Below, piece by piece: positions 10,058-19,260 of a stretch of 64,000 bases of DNA. Under the pieces are notes generated by a model. The model made no database searches. It was given only the letters and a program-made list of their open reading frames with translations, and was not told the DNA's origin. This DNA comes from Saksenaea vasiformis B4078 (Eukaryota > Mucoromycota > Mucoromycetes > Mucorales > Saksenaeaceae). A program made the position numbers and the translations under genes. The DNA lies in the NCBI GenBank assembly GCA_000697055.1, contig JNDT01001950.1:62001-126000 (forward strand). The letters run 5' to 3'. The stretch's first letter is position 1, and every line of letters starts with the position of its first letter.

Positions 10058-12628
10058 ATGGCCTTATCCGTAGAGCACAACCAAGTTGTCTATGAAATCA
10101 GCAACCTCAAGATCTCGGAACTTCAAGAGCAGAAGGCAAAACTGGACCCCTATTATGAAGCTGTTCTGGAGAAGGCCAAGGAAGTATTTGGTACTCTTGA
10201 GGAAGTGCGAATCCTCTGTAAAGGTATTGAGGACGCTCCGGTTCAACAATCAACGAACATGGAACTGCGTGATGCTCGTGCTTTCCTGGACATTGCGGAG
10301 TGCGCGATGACAACGACCGACCAGATCAATCATTGGGCGAATGTTTTGCGTGACGAAATCGAGTTCCTGAAGCGAAAGCGAGCCTATGCATGTGTCTATG
10401 CGGAGATCCTCAAGGAAGAACTACTAAACGATGGTGTTACCAGCAAACCTACGAAAAGTTCGGAGAAACCTGAAGAAGATCTGTGTCTGGAAGAACGGGT
10501 TGACGTTGAGACTTTCAAGACATATCTGGACAGTATTTTCGCGGTGGACGATTATGACGTGGAGAGCGTGCTAATGTCAGCTCGAAAAGACATGCGGCAA
10601 TTTTGCCGGTCGTTGCCAAGGAGCGTGATCACACCGGACGAAGTGGTGCAATACGCAGAAGCTCTAATGAACGCGGGAATTTTTGCTGCTGGTGAAAACG
10701 AAGCCTTCGGCGCATTCAAAGACAACAAAGCATTGCTAGAGGACACGGCAAGTCTGTTGACTAAAAAGTTGAAAGATTTCGGATCTTGGTCATGGCCCAG
10801 AACTGGGGTACAAATGGTTGCCCGTCGAGGTATTGCTGAGAAGAGCCAGTACTTTGCAGACTATGGTGTTATTGAGGCACTCTTTCTACAATGCGTTGGT
10901 GTTCAGTTTACGAGACATTTGAAAGGTGTTCTAAAGACATTATATGATGATATCGTTTGCAAAAAAGTCGACGAGGTAACGGACCACGACGGCTCGATCC
11001 AACAGCAACGAAAGGCAAATCATGCATTGCAGTTTCTCTCTTCACTTTCAGATCCTAAAGAGGCTCAATCTGATGTTCCCGACCGGGAGATCGAACCCTC
11101 ATGGTGGGAAGAGTGGGAGGTGCACGACAGAAATCAAGCAGTTCAAGATGACGGTTTAGACGCGCAAGCCGGGGATTGCTTCGATGATTCACAGAAGGCA
11201 AATAACGCAGCAATACGCCAGATATCCACAGAAGCACAGTTATACAAGGCGGCGCGTCCTGATGATATCTTTACTGTGGTGCGATCAGATTTCGCTTCCT
11301 TTGGTCCGTCTATCCAACACGGAGCAGTGATCGCAATGCTCAAATTCTTTGGAGTTACCGACAACTGGATCAAGTTCATGGAGAGATTCCTTGCTGTTCC
11401 AATGGTTCATCCGTCCCTTCCTGGTGGTCGGAAGACTAGAAGATGCGGTGTCCTCAATTCACATCTCCTGTCAACGCTTTTTGGAGAATGTCTCTTATTC
11501 TTTATGGAAGCAGATGTATATCAGAAGACGACCATCCGGATACATCGTATTCACGATGACCTTTTCCTCTGGGGTAAACAAGAACAAGTGGTGAAGGCGT
11601 GGGAAGAAATGTCTCGGTTTGCGGAGGCGGCGTGTCTGAAGTTCAACACAGAGAAATCTGGCTCTGCAACAATTCGTCCGGATGGAAACAGCAAGAGCGT
11701 GGCGCCATTTGGACCTGAACCTTTGCCCCAAAGTTCGGTCCGGTGGAATTCTTTGGTACTGAGGGCTGATGGTCTATACCAGGTATCACGAGAAGAGCTG
11801 GAGCCGTTCGTTGGTGAGATGAAGAAGAAACTGAGCGAAGCAAACACTGTCCTGGGCTGGATCCATGTATACAACAAGTACATTTCCTTCTTTTACAGAA
11901 ATTTTGGAAACTGTGCGTATGTGTTTGGCAAGCAACACGTGGATCAAATTGCTGAATCATTACAATGGATCCACAAGATGCTATTCGATGAAGATCAAGG
12001 CAATCCGCAGGCTGCTCTCAAACGGCAATTCCAGCGGTTGTTCGAAAACGTCTATATCCTTGATATGTGGGCGTTCTGGCCCCTTCAAGCAGGTGGATTG
12101 GGCATGAAGAACCTCTTCCTGGAGCTGGGTGCTTTGAAACAATATTTCTACTCTGAAGAGGAACGATACCAGCTTAGCCTAGACTTTTACGATGTCCCAA
12201 AGCAAGACAGGGCCCTTTATGAACAGGAAGAAGCGAGAAAGGCAAAGTCACGGAAGGATGGTAACATCACAGAAGAACAATTGAAGGATACAAATATTCC
12301 GTTACACCTTGTGCATATCAAACCAAGGAGCTTTGAGGAATACTGTGCTGGCCGTGAAACGAAATACCTTCACTGGGGAGACAAGTACAAACAGCTACTT
12401 AGTGAAATCTCGCCTGCAGAGCCGACTCCTGCTGTACGGAAGGAGGATCTGAAGGAGGTCCTTGGCAAGAACAATGCGGAACGGATAACCTACGCTGAGC
12501 GCGTCATGTCTCATTACGGCCATCAACTGGAAAAGGCATTTGGAAACCTGAATGTCATCGACATGACTTTGATACCCAAAATTCTGGTAGACACAATTAT
12601 GACCAAGACATTAAGTTGGGATAGCTAG
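10058..12628 (+). CDS. rvt-family reverse-transcriptase-related protein, copy 2
   Basis: Intronless, 856 aa, ATG in good context (CACCATGG). Same layout as the copy at 2874: charged N-terminal region of about 130 aa, a W-rich domain with a GIAEKSQYF-type motif, motif A SDFASFGPSI (Asp411), motif B region CGVLNSHLLSTLFGE, motif C RIHDDLF (Asp500-Asp501), then FNTEKSGS. Positions 11,207-12,144 match 3948-4885 with about five differences in 938 bp. The adjacent middle part (about residues 140-380) and the C-terminal third are clearly diverged. Near residues 335-380 this copy has a longer acidic, tryptophan-containing stretch than copy 1. With open frame, catalytic residues and both ends preserved, both copies look functional. 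Known rvt proteins are single-copy host genes of unresolved function. Confidence 0.85.
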   Translation: MALSVEHNQVVYEISNLKISELQEQKAKLDPYYEAVLEKAKEVFGTLEEVRILCKGIEDAPVQQSTNMELRDARAFLDIAECAMTTTDQINHWANVLRDEIEFLKRKRAYACVYAEILKEELLNDGVTSKPTKSSEKPEEDLCLEERVDVETFKTYLDSIFAVDDYDVESVLMSARKDMRQFCRSLPRSVITPDEVVQYAEALMNAGIFAAGENEAFGAFKDNKALLEDTASLLTKKLKDFGSWSWPRTGVQMVARRGIAEKSQYFADYGVIEALFLQCVGVQFTRHLKGVLKTLYDDIVCKKVDEVTDHDGSIQQQRKANHALQFLSSLSDPKEAQSDVPDREIEPSWWEEWEVHDRNQAVQDDGLDAQAGDCFDDSQKANNAAIRQISTEAQLYKAARPDDIFTVVRSDFASFGPSIQHGAVIAMLKFFGVTDNWIKFMERFLAVPMVHPSLPGGRKTRRCGVLNSHLLSTLFGECLLFFMEADVYQKTTIRIHRIHDDLFLWGKQEQVVKAWEEMSRFAEAACLKFNTEKSGSATIRPDGNSKSVAPFGPEPLPQSSVRWNSLVLRADGLYQVSREELEPFVGEMKKKLSEANTVLGWIHVYNKYISFFYRNFGNCAYVFGKQHVDQIAESLQWIHKMLFDEDQGNPQAALKRQFQRLFENVYILDMWAFWPLQAGGLGMKNLFLELGALKQYFYSEEERYQLSLDFYDVPKQDRALYEQEEARKAKSRKDGNITEEQLKDTNIPLHLVHIKPRSFEEYCAGRETKYLHWGDKYKQLLSEISPAEPTPAVRKEDLKEVLGKNNAERITYAERVMSHYGHQLEKAFGNLNVIDMTLIPKILVDTIMTKTLSWDS

Positions 12629-12997
12629 AACATCTTTGTAAATAATTCAACCGTATTCATTCATCTAAATATAATCATCTCATAAAATGTTCACCGTGAA
12701 AGGGCGTCGAAATTCCTGTGTGTTTCACCTATACAGATGCGCACCACTGTTTCTAATTTCTTTTAGTCTATACTTTTCTGGAGAAGACCATAGGAATGTA
12801 ATCTTTGTATCAGATTATTCGTGGCCGCTATATGTGCATGAATAAATATCAAAAATAAATTCAACACCAATAAACAGAAATCACTTTAATGCTTTGTAAG
12901 ATATTCAGACTATTGTGTCATTTGGTTTATTAAAATATAAAAGAAAGAGAAAGAAAATAGAAGGGGAAGGAAAAGAAGAAGTCTATGTCTAGGGGAA

Positions 12998-13954
12998 CTA
13001 CCCAAAGATCTCACTGGGGTTCATTGCCAGCCAATGTAAGGAATGCCCATTCTGCGATAGTTGGCGTTCTGCAATCTCCACAGCCGTCGCCAGAGACACG
13101 TGTCGATGATCAGCATACCGTCTGATCTCGTCAATGATCGTCCTTCTTCTGTTGAAGAACTTCTTCTCCTTCTCGCTTCGGCGCCTCCTCGTTCCCCAAC
13201 GCTGTTCCAACTACTCCACAGTGTATCCACCTGCGACTCCCACGGTCCACTCTAGCCACAGATCAGGGACCGTGCAGCTACCGCTACTCGTGGTGTAGGA
13301 GGGCGGGATGTCCGAGTCAGCTTGAACGACAGGAGTGTTGGCATCTTCCTGTCGTTGGGTGGGGTAGGGATAGAGGTTGGTGGCGATCGTTGACAGCGGC
13401 TGGCCATTGCTGTCATCTCCATTTAAATTAACGCTGAGGCTCAAGGTAGCCCTCCCCGTCACAAGCTGGCTGATGTACTTGTGGTATATGTAGACGGTCG
13501 TAGTATTCATCCTATTGAAATGTGTTCCATAACAGGAAGATCGGGATTAACACATTTCCATTATGCCTCATCTCTAAATCATAGAGACATCGCCGAGGTC
13601 ATTAACAGGGTGGCACTGCCACCATAGTAATTACCATCATGAACACCTATCACCGAGAAGAACGTTCACTTAAATCTGAATTCCGAAAAGACTGAACAAA
13701 TATAAATAGGCAGACAAATTGAATGAAATAAACATATCCAACAGTCTCAAAGGATTTTTATCCGTTTCCCTTTTGCTAAACTTATTCAAATACCACAGTA
13801 CTCGTTCGTGGTCGCCGACGTTGCCTGCTGATCAGCGAAGCGTGCTGCCAGGTCCTGATGCATCGCTTGGACCTTTGCTCCCAACACCGGCATACAACGT
13901 TGCAGCAGCACACCAGCCGGATCACTGCCCTCAGCGGCCAGTGGGCTTAGTCGA
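12998..13954 (-). pseudogene. Crypton C-terminal part with GCR1_C-like domain (broken)
   Basis: Two pieces. Positions 13,954-13,786 encode a short helix-rich stretch (MPVLGAKVQAMHQDLAARFA) common near the C-terminus of fungal Crypton proteins. Positions 13,510-12,998 encode a GCR1_C-like DNA-binding domain: QRWGTRRRRSEKEKKFFNRR, then IIDEIRRYADHR. An in-frame TAG at 13,211-13,213 (GYTVE, stop, LEQRWG) breaks it, again at an apparent glutamine codon. Between the pieces lies the repeat shared with 8,700-9,045; it may be an intron (CAATAG acceptor near 13,512) or an insertion. Confidence 0.65.
13487..13798. repeat. Dispersed repeat, copy 2
   Basis: Direct match to 8,700-9,045, about 75% identical by eye, lying between the recombinase/coiled-coil part and the GCR1_C-like part of the Crypton. 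The borders nearly coincide with the ends of the coding pieces, which fits a long intron or a nested element. Confidence 0.6.
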
Positions 13955-14025
13955 CTATGGATCGAAAGAATAATAAAGAGAAAAAAATATCTCAGAACTT
14001 TAAATGCCAAAAGGGAATAGCTTAC

Positions 14026-15142
14026 CATCTAAAGTCAACGTAGAGGGATGAAAAAAGATGGCTTGATCCCACAAGGGATGATGGGGCACCTTGTCTACCA
14101 TAAACACCGAGTCTTGCAGGAGCGTCTTTCGAAGTGCAAAGAGCACTTGAAAGAAGGCTCGGGCAGATACCGTGACCGACATCTCATCGCCATTGTTCGG
14201 GTTTTCCTGTTTGCTGATAAGACGATCATTCCAGGAGTCCAAGCTTGGGAAGATCATGCGGCAAAGTTCTTCCGGCGGATCCAACAATGCGCGAGCGAGG
14301 TGGAACTGGCCCTGCTGCGGAGGAAATCCAGCCATGGTCCGCATTATCTCCCCAGGCAAACCAGTGAGATAAGCGCCATTCATCGTGGTGTTGTTCCACC
14401 GTCCCTGGCGGCCGATCTGGTATTCTGCGACCCCAGCCATGTCTGCCATCCTTGCCGCCGAACTGCGATTGATATGTGTGGTCTTGTTGGATTTGATTCC
14501 TATCGCGGAAAGAGCAGCATTGTATGCCTCGCGATGGGCACTGTAGCCCCATTGGGCTGTCAAATCCTTACCTGATTTCATAATTTTGATCCTGTACCAG
14601 TGCTGGGATCCGGTGAAGTCGGGGAACGGCTCGTTCTCAACGTGGTATCGCCAGAAGAAATACAGACCGAGAGCCATGAATGGGCAGAACTCAACGCGGA
14701 CATTTCGAATACATCCAGCACTCTCGAGCAGGTTGTCCTTGTTGGTTTTTCCCTGGCGCATGATCATGACTAAAGCTGGGCAGCTGGCACCAGCAGCCGC
14801 TCTTTCGTTCTCCAGATTGAAGCATTGAAGGTCGGTGAGTTCCATCTTCCGAATGGACTCTCCACGAAGGAGAAAGTAATGGCTGAACAGGAATGCTAGA
14901 GCGTTCCTAAGCTATTCGCCATAACAGTGGGTCCGTGAAAAATAGTAGTTGACGATCCCTGCCACTTGACCCATCGAAGTATATCCGTCAGCCAATGTCC
15001 CCTGGCCGCGATCCTCAAAGTTTTCCCGGCTAACCTCAAACTCTTGGGCTTTCACCATTTTTAGGAGGCTTTTGACCATTTCTCTTGGGTGTGGATGCGA
15101 ATTCATCCTCCGGAGCACTTGGAACTGCTACAGCTCAGCTAC
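14026..15142 (-). pseudogene. Crypton tyrosine recombinase (broken)
   Basis: The frame runs from about 15,142 down to 14,026 with one in-frame TAG at 14,912-14,914. The residues around it (THCYGE, stop, LRNALAFLFSHYF) suggest a lost glutamine codon. Recombinase signatures: an Arg in LLRGESIRKMELTDL, the H-x-x-R box in THINRSSAARMADMAG, and a Tyr in MNGAYLTGLP after a GRWNN motif. This Arg/HxxR/Tyr arrangement with an NGAYLTGLP-type tail is typical of Crypton/Ndc10-like recombinases. A GTAAGC donor at 14,025 and a CATAG acceptor at 13,955 suggest a 71 bp intron, but the downstream frame does not join cleanly, so another indel is likely. Confidence 0.75.
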
Positions 15143-17063
15143 CGCGGAAAGTACTGGTTCGCAGTAGCGTATTTGATCTTTCTCGTTTGATCGTTACTTT
15201 TGTTACTTTTGTGACGACTGGCCCTGTCCATAACCTGATAATGTAATGTAATGAAGTCTATATCCTTTTGGCGAAATTCCATCAATGGAACGGCTGCGTT
15301 CAGAATATCCATGGAATCGCCGCTGGATCACAACCAAGGGATGAATGCGTGATATATTGTCAGACAGCGTCTTCGTAAAGTATTTGCTTGATTCACGTCT
15401 TGTAATAATAGCGAAAAGCAACTTTCAGCTATGTCCAGGCTCGAGAGGTAAGCGTGGTTGGTCGATCTATTGTTTCTCTGTGAGGAAGTGGGTAGCAGGT
15501 AAGGAATTGTGATTTCTACTGTGTTCTGTAGAACGATCTGGATGTCAAAGCAGCAGCAAGCCAATGATGGGGGGGGGGATTCTGGCACCAATACAGACAG
15601 AAGAGACCATACTGGAAAAGCATCCGTGGGAGAACAGTTTGCCTTAGAAACAGATTAGCATATCCATAAGTAGTTGTAGTCTAGCACCGCTCATTGTGGA
15701 CTCCATTAATCAACATAAATTTGGCTTGAACGCGTACAGAGATTACGGTGCTGATAAAGTGCGATGAATGCTGTTGCAAATCTAGTGATTGTACGCAGCC
15801 ATTGCTTTCGCTACGATTCAATGTCATTTCTCACTGTTGTAGCAGCCATGAGCATGGATCACACTTGTGTTCGCTTGTCCTTCCATTTTCTTCTGAAGAA
15901 CGGAAATGACAGTGAACGCATTATCTTAGATTGCCTTGTCGTTTCAGAAACTTGGTCGTGAGTACTGTTTAAGCTTTAACTAGCATGACCACCGCAAAGC
16001 TTAGTGTTATTAACATAAGCATTGTGAAAGATAGGATGTTACGTGAGAAAAGCGATCAAAGACGAAATCTCATACGCTGAGATTTGATTTCATTGTAGCT
16101 GAGTATGCAAGCACATACCCATCAACTGAAGCGGACAATTATAAGTTTCAATTAACAGACCCTCTTTGTACTTCATCTCATAGATGATTTTTTATTATCA
16201 ATACAGATCTAGCTACACACGTTCCACCCAGCAAACCGAGAGAACCTACTGAATATCGCAATTAGTCACCATGTAACAAAACAAGTACAAAATCTCGTAA
16301 ATAAACATAAAGGTAACGGTTATAATCTTCAGAGATTGTTCACCAAGGATACCCCACACATGACAATAGAATGTGAACATCGGAAATGTCAAACATTCGG
16401 GTCCAAAAAAGTTGTGCATCATTTTACCATAGCGCACCAATAATAAAGAAAAATAGAAAAAAAAATGGAGACGCGTGCTTACCTTCTGACTAACGATAGA
16501 TGAAAAAAATTACCAATACAAAGAAAATCCTCGCTTTTATACACAAACAGACAGAAAATTTTCTTGTTGGACTGCGGAAAAATGGAGTCACTGTGCAAAA
16601 AAAAGAGAGAACATAAATGCCCCTTTACTGCGGACTATATAAGTTTTTTTGATAAACCGAAAATGCGATAGCACCACTGCAATTGGGGGTTTGAATATTT
16701 TGTCGCAGCTTAAAGTTACAGTCTTATTGAAATACAGACCTTTACTTGGGCTTTTTGGTGACACGACTCAGACAAAATAAATGACATTAGACAGTCGTGT
16801 TTTCATCTTTAGATAGAGTATAGATATTTGCCGAAACAAAGTTTCGCGGAGGGCACTTTTTAACGTAACTGACGCGTGAAAAAACATCTTCTGGACGTAT
16901 GGTGATATCGCTGTGTATCGAACGCCTTCTGCAAGATGCATATGATCTAGCCTCCTTCTTTAGCATTATCTAAGTTCCGTTTGTACTGAGGGTTCCACGG
17001 ATTTATACAGTCCGCCAGCTGCCCACGTGACCCGTGATTTTGAGTTTGGAGCTCACGGATGGT
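15143..17063. other. Non-coding, nothing recognised
   Basis: Short A/T-rich stretches and no supportable frame. Nothing here resembles the flanking Crypton or Tc1-like elements. Confidence 0.4.
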
Positions 17064-17169
17064 CAGTTTTTTTTTGGGACGAACTGACCTTCCTAATTTA
17101 GACGAATGTCCTCTTTTTCGAGGCGCGCTTTATTTTTTTTGAGACTTCTTGTCTAAAATCTAAAACTAA

Positions 17170-17619
17170 ATGGACTTCATTCACTACAACCCTGCTGAGA
17201 ATCCCCTCTTAGCCTACGATGAGAGCTCAGATGAGATGGACTTTGATGAGTCCGCTATCGAGTATGGTCAAATTGAGATGCTCGTCGAATTCGACGCTGT
17301 TCCTGAACCTGAGACACAGCCGGTTGCAATGGACGATGCAGTAGACGACCTTGTTGAGGAATTCAAGGAAGTTGCCATTACAACACGGAAAAAATACAAG
17401 AAGTACGGCGAGGAGCAGATTGCGCGCTTCATTAGTTTAGTTCAAGAAACAGGACTCACAGTGCCGAAAGCAGCAGAGCAATGTGGCATACCTCGTAGTA
17501 CTCCTTACAAGTTGTTAGACGAGTTCAACGCCGGTTCTGGAACAGTTCTTCCCGGAAGCGTAAAGAAGCAACTTAAGCGTGAGCCGAAAAAGCTGTTTCC
17601 TGAACATTCAGCTTTTTGA
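17170..17619 (+). CDS. Tc1-like transposase, N-terminal ORF (helix-turn-helix)
   Basis: 149 aa from an ATG. Residues 1-75 are strongly acidic. From about residue 78 a basic stretch (TTRKKYKKYGEEQIARF) leads into a helix-turn-helix (VPKAAEQCGIPRSTPYKLL) suited to binding the terminal repeats. It ends PEHSAF at a TGA that overlaps the next ORF by 4 bases. The catalytic part is in the -1 frame, so a full transposase would need -1 frameshifting at the T5-GA stretch or independent translation of two chains. The same arrangement occurs in the mirror copy. Confidence 0.75.
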   Translation: MDFIHYNPAENPLLAYDESSDEMDFDESAIEYGQIEMLVEFDAVPEPETQPVAMDDAVDDLVEEFKEVAITTRKKYKKYGEEQIARFISLVQETGLTVPKAAEQCGIPRSTPYKLLDEFNAGSGTVLPGSVKKQLKREPKKLFPEHSAF

Positions 17620-18521
17620 TTAAGCTATTTGATGATAATCCATCAATTGTTCTTGCCGAAGCAAAACAGAAGCTCTGTGATCATTTTGAAGGTCTTGAAA
17701 TATCCATTCCTGGCCTTTATAAGCATATTCGGGAGAAGTGCGCGATCTCGTTGAAGCAAGCAACAAAGTACACTTTGGCCCGCGTTGCCCCAAGAACAAT
17801 TGAGCTGCGGTTCGACATCATCAGTCAATGGAAAGCTGCCGGTGTCAATTTTCAACAGAATTGTGTGTTTGTTGATGAGGCAGGCTTCCATTCACAGTTG
17901 ATGAGAAGCCGTGCATGGTCAAGGGTTTGGGATCCTGCTGTCGTGAAAGTACACACCCAGAAGGGCGTAAATATCAGCATTGTGGGTTGTATATCCCCCT
18001 TTGGGAGGGTCTGCTTCTCGAAGGTGGAGCCGTTAAAGAAGAGTGATGCAGCCAAGATTGAGGAGGAGTTTCCTGAGCTGGCTGCTTCCAAGAAGAGAAA
18101 GATTAGTGCCCAAACCGATGCAAAAGCACTAAAACTTAAGAAAGGTACTACAGCTTATCATATTGTCCGGTTTATGGAGACGACGATGGACATCCTGGAT
18201 AAACATAATATGAAGAATATGTTTATTGTGATGGATAATTGCAGGATCCATCACTCTCGCTTTGTCGTGGATGCTATCAACAAGCCTGGCTATAAACCTT
18301 TGTTTATGCCGCCATATTCACCCTTTTTGAACCCCATTGAAGAATGCTGGTCCAAGATCAAGAAAAATATTAGAAGAAACCCGCTCGACAAAGCTGACAT
18401 GCTCATGCCACGCATTGCTGAGGCTTGCAAGACAGTCACTACATCCGATTGTCAAGGTTGGATAAGACATGCTGAGAGTTATTGGGATCGGTGCCTGCAA
18501 AAAGAGGTCGGCTTGAAGTAG
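17616..18521 (+). CDS. Tc1-like transposase, DDE catalytic ORF
   Basis: The frame opens at 17,616 (TTG; the first in-frame ATG is far downstream) and is 301 codons long, consistent with expression by frameshift from the preceding ORF. Catalytic signatures: first Asp in CVFVDEAGFHSQLM, second Asp in FIVMDNCRIHHSRF, Glu in FLNPIEECWSKIK, with 34 residues between the second Asp and the Glu. PPYSPFLNPIE is a standard Tc1/IS630 DDE_3 motif. The frame is intact. Confidence 0.85.
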   Translation: MIKLFDDNPSIVLAEAKQKLCDHFEGLEISIPGLYKHIREKCAISLKQATKYTLARVAPRTIELRFDIISQWKAAGVNFQQNCVFVDEAGFHSQLMRSRAWSRVWDPAVVKVHTQKGVNISIVGCISPFGRVCFSKVEPLKKSDAAKIEEEFPELAASKKRKISAQTDAKALKLKKGTTAYHIVRFMETTMDILDKHNMKNMFIVMDNCRIHHSRFVVDAINKPGYKPLFMPPYSPFLNPIEECWSKIKKNIRRNPLDKADMLMPRIAEACKTVTTSDCQGWIRHAESYWDRCLQKEVGLK

Positions 18522-18617
18522 GATTGTCTCAATAACTTGCTTAACAAGTCTCAAAAAAAATAAAGCGCGTCTCGAAAAAGAGGACATTCGTCTAAATTAG
18601 GAAGGTCAGTCCGTCCC

Positions 18618-19164
18618 AATAATCATCTAAAAAAAATGCAAATTCGCCTCAATTCAAGTTAAAAATCTGTATCTCGAAAAAACACAAAATACTTAACAAA
18701 AAATTTAACAAATTCACAGGTGAAGTTGAAGGCAAGCACAGGTTACATAAAAAAAAACAACAACCCATAACGAAAGGTTGTTCCCTTTAGCCGTAGCCGT
18801 AGCCGTAGCCAAAGCCGTAGCCAAAGCCGTAGCCGTAGCCGTAGCCGTAGCCGTAGCCGTAGCCGTAGCCGTAGCCGTAGCCGTAGCCGTAGCCGTAGCC
18901 GTAGCCAAAGCCGTTTTTTGAAAGGCCGCACAAATGGGAATAGAGGAAAAAACACGATGGGTTGCGGCTTTGGCTACGGCTTCGGCTACGGCTAAAGGGA
19001 ACAACCTTTCGTTATGGGTTGTTGTTTTTTTTTATGTAACCTGTGCTTGCCTTCAACTTCACCTGTGAATTTGTTAAATTTTTTGTTAAGTATTTTGTGT
19101 TTTTTCGAGATACAGATTTTTAACTTGAATTGAGGCGAATTTGCATTTTTTTTAGATGATTATT
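18618..19164. other. Inner spacer of the palindrome
   Basis: Between the inner ends of the two elements, 199 bp arms (18,618-18,816 and 18,966-19,164) continue as inverted repeats, rich in A-runs, with no coding potential. They enclose an asymmetric centre. The inner arms end in the hexanucleotide repeat. The arms may be part of a longer element whose true end is the hexamer tract. Confidence 0.6.
18788..18913. repeat. Hexanucleotide tandem repeat (AGCCGT)n at the palindrome centre
   Basis: About 21 units of AGCCGT, two or three changed to AGCCAA. A shorter run of the complementary unit (GGCTACGGCTTCGGCTACGG) lies at 18,969-18,993 on the opposite arm, so the repeat belongs to both arms and the left arm's run has expanded. 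It is not a canonical fungal telomere repeat (TTAGGG) and has no CRISPR structure. Confidence 0.85.
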
Positions 19165-19260
19165 GGGACGGACTGACCTTCCTAATTTAGACGAATGTCC
19201 TCTTTTTCGAGACGCGCTTTATTTTTTTTGAGACTTGTTAAGCAAGTTATTGAGACAATC

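Larger units (their letters stand above)
12998..15142 (-). mobile_element. Crypton-type tyrosine-recombinase transposon, decayed
   Basis: Remains of one Crypton read right to left: the tyrosine recombinase (15,142-14,026), a short coiled-coil exon (about 13,954-13,786), a non-coding gap holding the dispersed repeat, and a C-terminal GCR1_C-like DNA-binding domain (about 13,510-12,998). Cryptons are DNA transposons that use a tyrosine recombinase and lack terminal inverted repeats, so exact ends cannot be set from sequence alone. In-frame stops at 14,912-14,914 and 13,211-13,213 show this copy is dead. Confidence 0.75.
17064..18617 (+). mobile_element. Tc1-like DNA transposon, left copy
   Basis: Terminal inverted repeats of about 85-100 bp enclose two overlapping transposase ORFs. 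The left repeat begins CAG, a T-run, then GGGACGAACTGACCTTCC. The right repeat ends GGAAGGTCAGTCCGTCCC at 18,617. Both repeats include ATTTAGACGAATGTCCTC and a TTTCGAG-CGCGCTTT block. The transposase is of DD34E type, placing it in the IS630-Tc1-mariner superfamily. A TA duplication is not visible at this outer end, but the right copy's outer end is followed by TA. The left 5' leader lacks 24 bp found in the right copy. Confidence 0.8.

Noticed and set aside
11085..11115. tRNA T-arm-like sequence inside rvt copy 2 (GGGTTCGATCTCCC on the minus strand)
   Set aside because: The stem does not pair in the required 5+7+5 form and no A box or cloverleaf is present; it is coding sequence.
17170..18521. 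An intron joining the two transposase ORFs
   Set aside because: The ORFs overlap by 4 bases and nothing between conserved motifs needs removal; splice sites are not present at the junction.
18788..18913. Possible CRISPR array or telomere at the hexamer tract
   Set aside because: There are no spacers, the unit is 6 bp, and it is not TTAGGG-like; the sequence is also plainly eukaryotic.
18714..19004. Frames with Ala-Thr or Arg-Leu repeats in the palindrome centre
   Set aside because: They simply translate the AGCCGT hexamer repeat.
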